Source: PHAA01 sp022706565 (GTDB lineage: Bacteria > Bacillota > Syntrophomonadia > Syntrophomonadales > Syntrophomonadaceae). From it: a stretch of 64,000 bases of DNA. The notes beneath the pieces are model-generated. The model searched no databases and had not been told where the DNA came from. It saw nothing but the letters and a program-made list of their open reading frames with translations. A program made the position numbers and the translations under genes. The stretch is from assembly GCA_040769385.1 (NCBI GenBank), contig JAXGLD010000003.1, positions 310,001 to 374,000 of the forward strand. Direction: 5' to 3'. This document shows, in pieces, positions 14,945-23,663 of this stretch (positions are counted from its first letter, which is position 1; every line of letters begins with the position of its first letter).

Positions 14945-15763
14945 ATGGAGCCATGGATTATTCGGGAAACCGGATCGATCAAATATATAACCGTGCCCAG
15001 TTGGGAGGCAGCGGGAGTGGACCTGGCCTTTTCAGCCCGCTTGGGCGGCGTAAGCGAGGGTCCCTATGAATCGTTGAATATGGGACTGCATGTAGGGGAC
15101 CAGAAGGAGTTGGTGCTGGAAAACCGAAGGCGCCTGGCAGCGGTTTTTGAAACCGGACTGGACGCCATGGTATGCTGTCAGCAGGTGCACGGGAACAAAG
15201 TAGTTGTGGTGGGGTCAGCCGACCGCGGCAAGGGGGCCTTCAACCTGGATGAGGCCATACCCGGTTACGATGCCATGGTTACTGCTGAACCGGGTCTGTA
15301 TCTGTTAAGCTTTTATGCTGATTGTGTACCGATTTATCTGTTCGACCCCCAACATCGTGTGGTGGCCAGTGCTCATGGTGGCTGGAAAGGGACCATGGGG
15401 CGGATTTGCGGTCATACCATCGATGTAATGAAGAACCAATTCGGTACCCGGCCGGAGGATGTCTGGGCTCATATAGGGCCCGGAATTGGAACCAACTGTT
15501 TCGAAATAAGTCCGGATTTGGCGGTACAGGTAAATACCGAATTTCCGGGATGGCATGATATAATTAGCACTAATGAAGAGGATCGCTGCACCTGGAACCT
15601 GCAGGATACCAACGCCAGGATATTGCAGGATAATGGGGTACAGCCGCAGAATATATCGATTTGCCCGTTGTGCACGGCCTGCCAACCGGAATTGTTTTTC
15701 TCTTATCGCCGGGATAAAGGCGCGACCGGGAGGATGGCGGCTTTACTGGGTCTGCGATATTGA
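14945..15763 (+). CDS. pgeF: Peptidoglycan editing factor PgeF (YlmD, laccase-domain)
   Basis: Enzyme of 272 residues in the multicopper-polyphenol-oxidase/YfiH fold family; PgeF in E. coli removes wrongly placed L-Ser from wall precursors, and related proteins act on nucleosides. Metal-site motifs are QQVHG (about 78-82), ADCVPI (about 125-130) and HGGWKG (about 144-149), then GPGIGTNCFEI. ATG 14945 follows GGGGGCGAGG. It begins the ylm division cluster that runs to yggU, as in many Firmicutes. Confidence 0.92.
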   Translation: MEPWIIRETGSIKYITVPSWEAAGVDLAFSARLGGVSEGPYESLNMGLHVGDQKELVLENRRRLAAVFETGLDAMVCCQQVHGNKVVVVGSADRGKGAFNLDEAIPGYDAMVTAEPGLYLLSFYADCVPIYLFDPQHRVVASAHGGWKGTMGRICGHTIDVMKNQFGTRPEDVWAHIGPGIGTNCFEISPDLAVQVNTEFPGWHDIISTNEEDRCTWNLQDTNARILQDNGVQPQNISICPLCTACQPELFFSYRRDKGATGRMAALLGLRY

Positions 15764-15795
15764 TTCAGCGAACACCGGAACCGGAGGCGGGGGAT

Positions 15796-16722
15796 ATGTC
15801 CAGCAGGATGCAAAGGCTGGAGCGCCGAGACAAAATGTACAGTGCCATCAAAGTGGTATTGGTGGTATTGGCTGCGGCAGCGGTCTTGGGGATTGGGTAC
15901 AGAATTGGCTGCCAGGCACTGATTGCGATCAATAGTTGGAATCAGGAGATCAAGGTAGTCGAGTACGGTACCATGGAAGATCGCCTGCCTGCCCAGGCAG
16001 TAGTAATGAATGAGGAACAGATCTTCCTGGCCCGGGAAGCGGGGCGTTTCGAAAACCTGGTCAAGGACAAGGAGAAGGTAGGGAAGGGAACCCTGCTGGG
16101 TTACTTCATAACCAATGAGGGCAAGAGCACCTTGCGGGCTCCACAAGCAGGGATTTTTATTCGCGGCACGGATGGGTTGGAAGAAGTATTCACCCATATT
16201 GATCTGGCGGCGGTTACGCCGGAGGTCTTCCAGTATAAACCGGTCCCGGCATTCTTGGACAAACCGGTGCAGACCGGCGAACCGATATTCAAAATCATAG
16301 ATAGCCTGGTACCGACCAGACTTCTGATTAGTCTGCCGGAGGATAAACTCGAGGCTGCCGTACAGCCCGGCGAAAAGGTGGACATACTCTATGAAGGCGA
16401 GAGCTGGGGACAGGGCCGGATTACAGAGATGAAACAGGAAGCCGGTGATGTGATGCTGCTGGTGGAATTGGATCACTTCAGTGCTGATACTATCAGCAAG
16501 CGCTTCGTAAAGGTAGAGATGGTACTTGATACCCATACCGGCTTTTTGGTTCCAGCCGGGGCTATCGTCGAAAAGGATGGGGAAAAAGGGGTTTATTGTG
16601 CAGTAGGTCCAGCAACCAAATTCAAACCGGTAGAGATAATCAAGCAGAAGGATGATACAGTGCTGGTACGAGGGTTGGACAAAAATGACTTTATAGTCAC
16701 CAATCCTACTGCTAGAATATAG
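15796..16722 (+). CDS. HlyD-like membrane-fusion/adaptor protein of the ylm cluster
   Basis: Protein of 308 residues with a single N-terminal membrane helix (about 18-40) and an outside part of biotinyl-lipoyl-like and beta-barrel segments, as in HlyD-type adaptors. It has no coiled-coil hairpin of usual length and no transporter gene beside it. The start ATG 15796 has GGAGG eight bases upstream; a TTG at 15760 overlapping the pgeF stop is possible but has a poorer context. It lies between pgeF and yggS, so a role in the cell envelope or division is more likely than drug efflux, but this is inference. Confidence 0.75.
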   Translation: MSSRMQRLERRDKMYSAIKVVLVVLAAAAVLGIGYRIGCQALIAINSWNQEIKVVEYGTMEDRLPAQAVVMNEEQIFLAREAGRFENLVKDKEKVGKGTLLGYFITNEGKSTLRAPQAGIFIRGTDGLEEVFTHIDLAAVTPEVFQYKPVPAFLDKPVQTGEPIFKIIDSLVPTRLLISLPEDKLEAAVQPGEKVDILYEGESWGQGRITEMKQEAGDVMLLVELDHFSADTISKRFVKVEMVLDTHTGFLVPAGAIVEKDGEKGVYCAVGPATKFKPVEIIKQKDDTVLVRGLDKNDFIVTNPTARI

Positions 16723-16738
16723 GATGACAGGGGAAGCC

Positions 16739-17416
16739 ATGGAAAACATAGAACTACACCTAAACGAGATCCGACACAGGATCGGGCGGGCGGCCCGTCA
16801 CAGCGGCCGCAGGGAAACCGACATCACATTGGTGGCGGTCAGTAAGACAGTAGGACCGGAAGCGGTAATGGCGGCGTTCGAGCTGGGAGTGACCGATTTC
16901 GGAGAAAACCGAGTGGCGGAGCTTGTTCGCAAGAACAGTATTCTTCCTCAAGCCCGCTGGCATTTAATTGGCAGACTGCAGACCAATAAGGTCAAGGATG
17001 TAGTCGGCCGAACCTGCTTGATTCATTCCCTGGATCGCTGGAAACTGGCCGAGGAGATCAACAAACGCGGAATGGCGCTAGGCATACAGGTTCCGGTCTT
17101 GCTGCAGGTCAACATCACAGGGGAGGACAGCAAAACCGGTTTGGATCCTTTGGATGTGGCGGCTTTTCTACAGTCGGCAGGACAGTTGCCGGCGGTGCAG
17201 ATCATGGGTTTGATGACCATGGCGAAAGATGATCCCGACCCCGAGGCCAGCCGACCGGTATTCAGGGAGTTGGCTGAATTGAGGAGCCGGATGGCTGCCC
17301 TCAGATTGGAAAATGTGCAGCTGCGCCACCTTTCCATGGGGATGTCGCAGGATTATGAAGTGGCGGTGGAGGAAGGTGCTGATATAGTTCGTATCGGCAG
17401 TGCGCTGTTTAAGTAG
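16739..17416 (+). CDS. yggS: YggS/PLPBP family pyridoxal-phosphate-binding protein (YlmE)
   Basis: PLP homeostasis protein of 225 residues with an alanine-racemase-like barrel. The PLP lysine is in LVAVSKTV (about 28-35); other family marks are FGENRVAEL, WHLIGRLQTNK, GLMTMA and LSMGMSQDYEVAVEEGA. ATG 16739 is chosen because AGGGG lies upstream; an ATG at 16724 right after the previous stop lacks a ribosome-binding site. It keeps free PLP low and supplies PLP enzymes; its place before sepF is conserved in Firmicutes. Confidence 0.94.
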   Translation: MENIELHLNEIRHRIGRAARHSGRRETDITLVAVSKTVGPEAVMAAFELGVTDFGENRVAELVRKNSILPQARWHLIGRLQTNKVKDVVGRTCLIHSLDRWKLAEEINKRGMALGIQVPVLLQVNITGEDSKTGLDPLDVAAFLQSAGQLPAVQIMGLMTMAKDDPDPEASRPVFRELAELRSRMAALRLENVQLRHLSMGMSQDYEVAVEEGADIVRIGSALFK

Positions 17417-17454
17417 AAACAACCGATTTATAGAATAGAACGGAGGCATATGGG

Positions 17455-17895
17455 ATGGGAGTTATGGATAGCGTATGGAAATGGCTGGGCGTACAGTCTG
17501 AGGTGGAAGAAGAATATGAATTTGAGACGCGCCCGCAGGTATTGGACCGGGACAATCGTTCGACCGCCAATGTGGTCGCTCTTCACACTGCCGGCAAAGG
17601 CGCCAAAGTAGTGGTATGTGAACCGGAACGATTCGAGGAGGTGCAGGCCTTGGCTGATCACCTCAAAAATCGCAAACAGGTTATCATGAATTTCGAATCC
17701 ACTGCGCCGGAATTATCGCAAAAGATAATCGATTTTATCAGCGGGGCGGTTTATGCGCTGGACGGACACAGCCAGCAACTGGGGCAGAACATATTCTTAT
17801 TTGCCCCATCCTCGGTGGAGATTACAGCCGATAGTAAAAACCTGATGCGTAAGAATGATTATTTCAAGTCCGATCCGTTTGGAGGCAAGCGTTAG
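17455..17895 (+). CDS. sepF: Cell division protein SepF
   Basis: SepF tethers FtsZ filaments to the membrane and aids septum shape. The 146-residue protein has an N-terminal amphipathic membrane-targeting helix (MGVMDSVWKWLGV), an acidic linker, and the conserved core (KVVVCEPERFEEVQALADHL, then VIMNFE and FISGAVYALDG). ATG 17455 with GGAGG eight bases upstream. Its stop codon overlaps the start of proC by one base, which suggests coupled translation. Confidence 0.95.
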   Translation: MGVMDSVWKWLGVQSEVEEEYEFETRPQVLDRDNRSTANVVALHTAGKGAKVVVCEPERFEEVQALADHLKNRKQVIMNFESTAPELSQKIIDFISGAVYALDGHSQQLGQNIFLFAPSSVEITADSKNLMRKNDYFKSDPFGGKR

Positions 17896-18698
17896 TGCCG
17901 GCCAACCTGGGCATCTTAGGATGCGGGAAGATGGCCTATGCTCTTATGAAGGGGATAAGCAGCAATCCATCCAGCTATGGAGACGTCTTTGTATATGACC
18001 CGGATGAAGCCCGGGTATGCCTTTTCGCCGATGAATTCAATGCCCGGCCGGTATCCCCGGATGTGGTGGTAGCCGGCTCGGATATCGTTATCGTGGCAGT
18101 AAAACCCGCTCAGGTCAGGGAAGTGCTGCAGGCAACCCATGACCAGTGGAACGAAACCAAGCTGTTGGTATCGATTGCGGCCGGCATCAAGATCGCCAAT
18201 ATCGAGAAGCAAGCACCGGAAGGGGTGCGAGTGGTCAGAGTAATGCCCAATACCCCCTGTTTGGTGGGTGAAGGGGCTTCGGCCATTGCCGGCGGGCATA
18301 GCGCCAGCTTGGCCGACCTGCAGACGGTGCAGGAAATGCTGGAACAGGTAGGATTGACCATCATCATCAACGAAACCCACATGGATGCGGTGACAGCCGT
18401 ATCAGGCAGTGGTCCCGCCTATGCCTTCCTGGTGGCGGAAGCATTTATAGATGCCGCCCTAGGTGCCGGGTTGAGCAGCGACATAAGCCGCCAACTGGTT
18501 TTGCAAACCCTGAAAGGCAGCATCAAGATGCTGGAACAAAGCGGGAGTCATCCCGCCATCCTCAAGGCCCAGGTCACGTCCCCGGGCGGGACGACCATTG
18601 CGGGGCTGAGGCAATTGGAAGCGGGTGGACTGCGGGAAGCCTTTTTTGCGGCAGTGGAAAAGGCTAAACAGCGTTCCATTGAATTGGGCGCCGATTAA
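17895..18698 (+). CDS. proC: Pyrroline-5-carboxylate reductase
   Basis: NAD(P)H-dependent enzyme of 267 residues for the last step of proline synthesis. The Rossmann motif is LGILGCGKMAYAL (about 5-17); the C-terminal dimer domain has the ProC signature PNTPCLVGEGASAIA and VTAVSGSGPAYAF, and later SPGGTTIAGL. GTG start overlapping the sepF stop, with GGAGG in the end of sepF. Its presence within the ylm/division cluster is known from other Clostridia and probably only reflects shared growth control. Confidence 0.95.
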   Translation: MPANLGILGCGKMAYALMKGISSNPSSYGDVFVYDPDEARVCLFADEFNARPVSPDVVVAGSDIVIVAVKPAQVREVLQATHDQWNETKLLVSIAAGIKIANIEKQAPEGVRVVRVMPNTPCLVGEGASAIAGGHSASLADLQTVQEMLEQVGLTIIINETHMDAVTAVSGSGPAYAFLVAEAFIDAALGAGLSSDISRQLVLQTLKGSIKMLEQSGSHPAILKAQVTSPGGTTIAGLRQLEAGGLREAFFAAVEKAKQRSIELGAD

Positions 18699-18716
18699 TA
18701 ATGAGGAGGATGTCTT

Positions 18717-18980
18717 TTGAACCCTATTATTCAGGTGGTAGATATAGTATTTGAGGTTTTGGTATGGCTGGTTATCGCCCGTTGTATTCTCTCCTTTGTG
18801 CGTCATAATCCCTATCAACCCGTGTTTCGGTTTATCTATGACGTGACCGAACCGATTATGGCGCCATTCCGCCGACTCATTCCGCCCGCCGGGGGGCTCG
18901 ACTTTTCACCGATTGTGGTGCTGCTGGTGCTTTCCCTGGTCCAGCGCATCGTTATCCGACTTTTGTATACGATTCTCTAA
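18717..18980 (+). CDS. yggT: YggT family membrane protein (YlmG)
   Basis: An 87-residue protein with two membrane helices (about 4-26 and 63-85) and the conserved middle NPYQPVFRFIYDVTEPIMAPFRRLIPP. YggT/YlmG proteins are linked to division and nucleoid distribution in bacteria and plastids. TTG 18717 with GAGGAGGA upstream, 18 bases after proC. Confidence 0.9.
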   Translation: MNPIIQVVDIVFEVLVWLVIARCILSFVRHNPYQPVFRFIYDVTEPIMAPFRRLIPPAGGLDFSPIVVLLVLSLVQRIVIRLLYTIL

Positions 18981-19003
18981 ATGCAACACTTAAGGAGAAG
19001 ATG

Positions 19004-20911
19004 ATGAACCTGCATGAACTGGAATTGCTGGCTCCGGCCGGCAGGATGGATGTGCTGCATAGCGTTATTGAAGCCGGTGCAGACGCCGTCTATCTCGGCG
19101 GCAAACGTTTCAATATGCGCGGGCTGCGCCCCGACTATAACTTCAGCGACGCTGAATTGGAGCAGGCAGTGGAGTATGTTCATGGCCGTCAGCGCCGCTT
19201 ATATATCACTCTGAACAATCTGTACTACAGTGATGAGATAGACGACATCGCCAACTATCTCATCTTTTTGCGGGATTTGCAGGTTGACGCCCTGATTGTT
19301 CAGGACTTGGGAATAGCCATTCTATGTGAAGAACTAAATCTGGACCTTCCCCTGCATGCCAGCGTACAGATGGGCATTGCCAACCTTCAGGCCGTGAAAC
19401 TATTGGAGGAGAAGGGCTTTTCGCGGGCGATCCTCTCTAAAAACGTGTCCCTGACGGAAACCGCCGCCATATCGGCCGGGACCAGCATGGGCATCGAGTT
19501 TTTTGTACACGGCGACCTGTGCGTGTCCCATACCGGGCAGTGCTACATGAGCGGCATTATGACCGGGGGGCAAGGTAACCGGGGCAAATGCCGCAAGCCT
19601 TGCCGGTGGCAATACCAGTTGCGGGGAGAGGGAGTCCAGTCTGATCAATACCAATATTACCTGGCTCATAAGGATCTGTGCCTTTATCCTTACCTGAAGC
19701 AGATGGCAGATGCCGGGGTGACGTCTTTCAAAATCGAGGGGCGCATGCGCAGCGCCCAGTACCTGGAATGGCTGGTCTCGACATACCGCCGGGCCCTCGA
19801 CCGGCTTATCGCGGATCCGGACAACTATAGCACTAACGCCAAGGAAATGGAGATCCTCTACGAGAACAGGATCCGCAATTATACTATCGGCAACATCATC
19901 AAACCACTGGATTGGACGGTGATCGATTTCCAGGGGGACCGGGAACCAGTCCAAAGTCAGGTGGAGATTCTGCCCCGGCTTGAAATTGGGGAACCACCAC
20001 AAACAATAAACGCCGCAATACCCGTGCCCCCAGGGCTTACCGTGAAGGTGGGCGGACTGGACGCACTGGAGGCGGTCATGCCATTGGGAATCGACCATAT
20101 CGTCCTGGGGAGTGAAACAATCAGGCAAAACAAACAGAACTGGACCGCCAGCGCCGTAATTAAAGCAGCCCAATGGGCCAGAGATACCTCCAGTCGGTTG
20201 TTCTTGGAGACGCCGCGGATCGTGAGCCAAAACGACTTCCCCGCCATAGTGGATTTAAGAAACCTGGCCGTTAAAGCCGGAATTGATGGCGTAATAGTCA
20301 ATGATCTGGGCAGTCTGAGAATATTTCGGGACGCGGGGTTCCAGGTGTGGGGTGGTTATGGGCTGAACATCTATAATCATGCCGCCGGAAAATTCCTTAT
20401 GGATAATGGAGTCCAGCGCATCACCGCCTCAATTGAGTTAGGTCGCTCCTACCTCCAGTCATTGCTGCGGACCGGCACGCCGTCCGAAATCATGGTACAG
20501 GGGCCGCTTCCCTGCCTGGTCAGCGATTATTGCATGATCCGGGCGGGTCACGAGGAGCGGGACGATGAATGTCCCTGTTACTGCATCCAGGGCGAGTACT
20601 ATTTACGGGATACGGAGGGGCAGCAATATCGGATTGTCAGCGATGCCAATTGCCGCACCTATCTGCACGCACCCTACGACCTGTGCCTGCTGCCGTACCT
20701 GTATGAGCTGGCCGCCGGGGGAGCCAAATCGTTCCGGATTGAGGGTCAATTCTACCAACCCGGGCAACTGCGCGACATTGTGGTCGCCTATCAAGAGGCC
20801 TTACAGTGCCTGGCGGAAGGAAAGCCGCAATCACCTGGCTTGTGCGCCCGCCTGGACTCAGTCAACCCGTCCGGCTGGACCGCGGCGGCCTATCTGCACG
20901 ATCCGTCATGA
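19004..20911 (+). CDS. U32 family peptidase-like protein, tandem two-unit form
   Basis: A 635-residue protein of the U32 family, whose studied members (TrhP, RlhA) act in RNA hydroxylation. The U32 signature is present at EFFVHGDLCVSHTGQC (about 164-179), followed by GNRGKCRKPCRW, giving four cysteines for a cluster. The second half repeats the pattern: GPLPCLVSDYC and ECPCYC, then YDLCLLPYLYELAAGGAKSF, which matches KDLCLYPYLKQMADAGVTSF in the first half. ATG 19004 fits AAGGAG at six bases; ATG 19001 is also possible. It occupies the slot between yggT and divIVA where Bacilli have the RNA-binding YlmH. Confidence 0.88.
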   Translation: MNLHELELLAPAGRMDVLHSVIEAGADAVYLGGKRFNMRGLRPDYNFSDAELEQAVEYVHGRQRRLYITLNNLYYSDEIDDIANYLIFLRDLQVDALIVQDLGIAILCEELNLDLPLHASVQMGIANLQAVKLLEEKGFSRAILSKNVSLTETAAISAGTSMGIEFFVHGDLCVSHTGQCYMSGIMTGGQGNRGKCRKPCRWQYQLRGEGVQSDQYQYYLAHKDLCLYPYLKQMADAGVTSFKIEGRMRSAQYLEWLVSTYRRALDRLIADPDNYSTNAKEMEILYENRIRNYTIGNIIKPLDWTVIDFQGDREPVQSQVEILPRLEIGEPPQTINAAIPVPPGLTVKVGGLDALEAVMPLGIDHIVLGSETIRQNKQNWTASAVIKAAQWARDTSSRLFLETPRIVSQNDFPAIVDLRNLAVKAGIDGVIVNDLGSLRIFRDAGFQVWGGYGLNIYNHAAGKFLMDNGVQRITASIELGRSYLQSLLRTGTPSEIMVQGPLPCLVSDYCMIRAGHEERDDECPCYCIQGEYYLRDTEGQQYRIVSDANCRTYLHAPYDLCLLPYLYELAAGGAKSFRIEGQFYQPGQLRDIVVAYQEALQCLAEGKPQSPGLCARLDSVNPSGWTAAAYLHDPS

Positions 20912-20949
20912 ACTATATAGGAATCGGCACATTTCGAGAGGGTGAATAA

Positions 20950-21450
20950 ATGATAACCGGTATTGAAATCAGAAACCACCAGTTTTCCAAGTCGCTGTTC
21001 GGATTCAGGCCTGAGGAGGTCCGGGAGTTTATTGAGCAGGTGGCCCATGACTACGAGAATTTATATAGTGAGAACGCTCTGCTGAAGGAAAACATACAAA
21101 AACAGTTGTTCGAATTAGAGAAATACCGCAAGCTGGAAGCCACCATGAACAACAGCCTGATCCTGGCCCAGCAGACGGCCGAGGAACTTAAGTTGAATGC
21201 CCGCCAGGAAGCCCGACAGATCCTCGATGATTCCAAACGCTCCATTGCCGAGATGCTGGCTGCTTACCAGGAGTTGATGAAACACCTTAATGTCTTCAAC
21301 CTGGAAATGAAATCGCAATTACAGGTGGAATTGGAGCTGCTGGACAGCAACATAAAGAAGAACCAGGAACTGGGGGCTTTTTTCAGTAAACCGGAGATTC
21401 AGGACCTGCTCGACAAACTCAACCAGCTGCAATTGGAAGAGGATGCGTGA
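20950..21450 (+). CDS. divIVA: DivIVA domain protein
   Basis: Coiled-coil protein of 166 residues that binds curved membrane at poles and septa. The N-terminal membrane-binding domain has ITGIEIRNHQFSKSLFGFRPEEVREFIEQVA, in which conserved FG..FRPEEV... spacing can be seen, followed by a long heptad-rich helix to the C-terminus. ATG with GAGGGTG upstream. It ends the division part of the cluster and its stop overlaps the start of yggU by one base. Confidence 0.93.
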   Translation: MITGIEIRNHQFSKSLFGFRPEEVREFIEQVAHDYENLYSENALLKENIQKQLFELEKYRKLEATMNNSLILAQQTAEELKLNARQEARQILDDSKRSIAEMLAAYQELMKHLNVFNLEMKSQLQVELELLDSNIKKNQELGAFFSKPEIQDLLDKLNQLQLEEDA

Positions 21451-21749
21451 TGCTCAATTTATCAGAGAGTGGTGCAGGCGTGCGCCTGGAGGTAAAGGTG
21501 CAGCCCCGCTCTTCCCGCAACCAGATAGTCGGCGAGCAAAATGGAGCGCTGAAGATAAAGCTTACCGCGCCCCCGGTAGAGGGCGAAGCCAATGCCGCTT
21601 TGATTGATTTTCTGGCGTCTTGCCTTAAGATCCCCCGCAAGGACATCACTCTGATTAAAGGAGATACCTCCCGCCTCAAGCTAGTCGAAATAGCCGGAAT
21701 TGATCCGGACCAACTGCTGACCCGCCTTAACATTAAACCCTCTTTTTAA
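21450..21749 (+). CDS. yggU: DUF167/YggU family protein
   Basis: Small protein of 99 residues with the DUF167 core VKVQPRSSRNQIVG and KIKLTAPPVEGEANAALIDFLA. Structures of this family show an alpha/beta fold, but the function is unknown. ATG 21450 overlaps the divIVA stop (TGATG), with GGAAGAGG upstream; GTG 21447 would add one residue. Its 3' end overlaps the convergent EamA gene by 17 bases. Confidence 0.9.
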   Translation: MLNLSESGAGVRLEVKVQPRSSRNQIVGEQNGALKIKLTAPPVEGEANAALIDFLASCLKIPRKDITLIKGDTSRLKLVEIAGIDPDQLLTRLNIKPSF

Positions 21750-22605
21750 GAACTATGGCCAGCAGCATGGCGGCCAGGATCAGGCCGGCGCCGGCCAAAG
21801 CCTGATCGGACAGGCGTTCACCTGCCCACAGATAACCGGCCAGGGCTGCGAATACCGGTTCAGAAGCCAGTACAATAGCAAAATCGGTGGGATTGCTGAA
21901 TTGCTGCAGGTAGTTCTGGGCCAGGAATGCCAGGGCGGTAGCAAACACCGCCGTGAAAATGAGAGCAAAGGCAGCGTTGTAAGTCAAACGGACCGGAACA
22001 GGCTCCAGGAGCAACCCCAGCCCCAGGCAGACCAATCCCACAAACAACACCTGGATCCCGGTTATGGCAATAGCATTGTGCTGGTGGGAATGGATGTCCA
22101 CATAGACGATATGCAGGGCGAAACCAAATGCTCCTATCAATACCAGGAAGTCTCCGTAAGACAAGCCGAAGGAACCCCAGGGCACCGAGAGCAGGAACAG
22201 GCCGACGGCAGCCAGGAACACGACCAGTATGGTGCGGGCCGGCGGCATGCGTCGATTAAGGAGGGCATAAAAAACGGGGACCAGGACTACCGAGACCCCG
22301 GTGATAAAGCCGGCGTTGGAGGAGGTGGTATACTTCAGCCCCAGGGTCTGGAATGCATATCCGATAAACAGGAAAAAGCCTAGTAACCAGCCGGCTTTGA
22401 TGGTAGAGAGTTTTATGGTCAGCATATCCCGGTAGGACAGGGCCGCCAGGACCAGCCAAGCCAGGGTGAACCTGATTCCCAGAAACAGAAAAGGGCCGAT
22501 ATCGGCCAGAGCGTTTTTGACAACTACAAAAGCAGCCCCCCAAATGAATGCCACTACCAGCATTGACAGATCGGCCTGGGTGCGCATGCTTGTCTTTCTA
22601 TCCAT
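21733..22605 (-). CDS. EamA/DMT family transporter
   Basis: Membrane protein of 290 residues with ten hydrophobic segments in two EamA repeats, the usual drug/metabolite exporter layout (for example FIWGAAFVVVK near the start and LASEPVFAALAGYLWAGE in the second half). ATG 22605 has GGAG eight bases upstream; the frame can open earlier at 22641 without support. The substrate cannot be predicted. Convergent with yggU, with overlapping 3' ends. Confidence 0.88.
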   Translation of the reverse strand: MDRKTSMRTQADLSMLVVAFIWGAAFVVVKNALADIGPFLFLGIRFTLAWLVLAALSYRDMLTIKLSTIKAGWLLGFFLFIGYAFQTLGLKYTTSSNAGFITGVSVVLVPVFYALLNRRMPPARTILVVFLAAVGLFLLSVPWGSFGLSYGDFLVLIGAFGFALHIVYVDIHSHQHNAIAITGIQVLFVGLVCLGLGLLLEPVPVRLTYNAAFALIFTAVFATALAFLAQNYLQQFSNPTDFAIVLASEPVFAALAGYLWAGERLSDQALAGAGLILAAMLLAIVLKKRV

Positions 22606-22744
22606 TCCGCTATCTCCATTTCGGTTGGAAGGGAGGCCCATCCCGATACCATAGGAAACCTATCACTATAATAAAATTCAAGGCAACTAGCTACGGCTCA
22701 GGAAAAGTCCAGAGCTAAACCTTAAAAAGCATCCTTGATAAATA

Positions 22745-22773
22745 TTGTTGACTGGGTAAGGTATAGTTATAAT
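22745..22773 (+). promoter_or_regulatory. Candidate promoter of nth
   Basis: TTGTTG (22745-22750), a 17-base spacer and TATAAT (22768-22773). It lies inside the upstream part of the open frame that precedes nth, which supports the internal TTG start at 22867. Confidence 0.5.
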
Positions 22774-22866
22774 AAGAAAAATTTAACCCTCGGCCAACAG
22801 GGGGTGGAGCTGGAGAAGGTCTCCTGTTGGTGGGTTGCAGGATGCATCGGATGGACAGGTGATATT

Positions 22867-23499
22867 TTGGCGGTTGGCAAAAAGAAGCGCGCTGCGCAGA
22901 TACTGGACCTCCTGCAACAGGAGTTCCCCAACGCCGGCACCATGCTGGAATTTGGTGATACCTTCCAGCTTCTGGTGGCGGTGATCTTGTCGGCCCAGAG
23001 CACCGATGTCCAGGTCAACCGGGTAACCGGCCAGCTTTTCTCCCGTTATAAGACTGCCCGCGATTTTGCCGAGGCCGATCTGGAGGAGTTGGAAGAGGCC
23101 ATTCGCGGAGTAGGTTTGTATAGAACCAAGGCCAGCAACATTCAGAAGATGGCTCATATTTTGCTGGAGAAGTACCAGGGACAGGTACCGGATGATTTTG
23201 ATGAATTAATGAAATTGCCGGGAATCGGCAGAAAGACTGCCAATGTCATGATGTCGGTCGGTTTCGGCCAACCCGGCCTGGGGGTCGACACCCATGTCCA
23301 CCGGGTCAGCAACCGATTGGGACTGGTGGAAGAGAAGACGCCGGACAAAACGGAACTGGCCTTGAAAGCCATTATTCCTCGCCGCCGATGGAGCCAGGCT
23401 CATCATTTGTTGATTTTTCACGGTCGTAAGACCTGCACAGCTCGCAAACCAAAATGCCCTGCTTGTGTTATAAACCTTCTCTGTGACAAAAGACTTTAA
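22867..23499 (+). CDS. nth: Endonuclease III (DNA glycosylase/AP lyase)
   Basis: Base-excision repair enzyme for oxidised pyrimidines, 210 residues from TTG 22867, the normal family length. The helix-hairpin-helix is LPGIGRKTANVM with the catalytic lysine, and the catalytic aspartate is in VDTHVHRVSNRLG. The C-terminal [4Fe-4S] ligands are spaced C-x6-C-x2-C-x5-C (CTARKPKCPACVINLLC). The frame is open from 22735, but the added 44 residues do not resemble the family and contain the likely promoter. A terminator follows. Confidence 0.93.
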   Translation: MAVGKKKRAAQILDLLQQEFPNAGTMLEFGDTFQLLVAVILSAQSTDVQVNRVTGQLFSRYKTARDFAEADLEELEEAIRGVGLYRTKASNIQKMAHILLEKYQGQVPDDFDELMKLPGIGRKTANVMMSVGFGQPGLGVDTHVHRVSNRLGLVEEKTPDKTELALKAIIPRRRWSQAHHLLIFHGRKTCTARKPKCPACVINLLCDKRL

Positions 23500-23513
23500 G
23501 ACAAAAGCTGTCG

Positions 23514-23547
23514 ACTGCGGGTATTTAGGCCGGACCGCAGTTGTTTT
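23514..23547 (+). terminator. Terminator after nth
   Basis: ACTGCGG (23514-23520) / CCGCAGT (23535-23541) with a 14-base loop, followed by TTGTTTT. It separates nth from ileS. A possible promoter for ileS (TTGTTT 23541-23546, 18 bases, TAAAAT 23565-23570) overlaps the tail. Confidence 0.75.
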
Positions 23548-23596
23548 GGATAATATATGTGTGCTAAAATATATTACGTTTTAGCTGGTTTTTGAC

Positions 23597-23620
23597 ACCT
23601 TTCGTCCCAGGGCGAGAGGT
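23597..23620 (+). promoter_or_regulatory. Leader hairpin upstream of ileS
   Basis: ACCTTTCGTC (23597-23606), tetraloop CCAG, GGCGAGAGGT (23611-23620): ten pairs with two G-U, followed by ATTTTGG. It stands 43 bases before the ileS start. No T-box consensus or specifier structure fits in the ~160-base gap, so a T-box is not supported. Confidence 0.35.
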
Positions 23621-23663
23621 ATTTTGGTTAGAAGAAGAAATTAACTGTTAAGGTGGTAGTAAA

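Noticed and set aside
22735..22866. N-terminal extension of endonuclease III
   Set aside because: The extra 44 residues do not resemble the family and cover a probable promoter; TTG 22867 gives the usual length.
23500..23663. T-box riboswitch upstream of ileS
   Set aside because: AAGGTGGTAGTAAA looks superficially like part of a T-box but is the ribosome-binding site; the ~160-base gap is too short and lacks the terminator/antiterminator pair.
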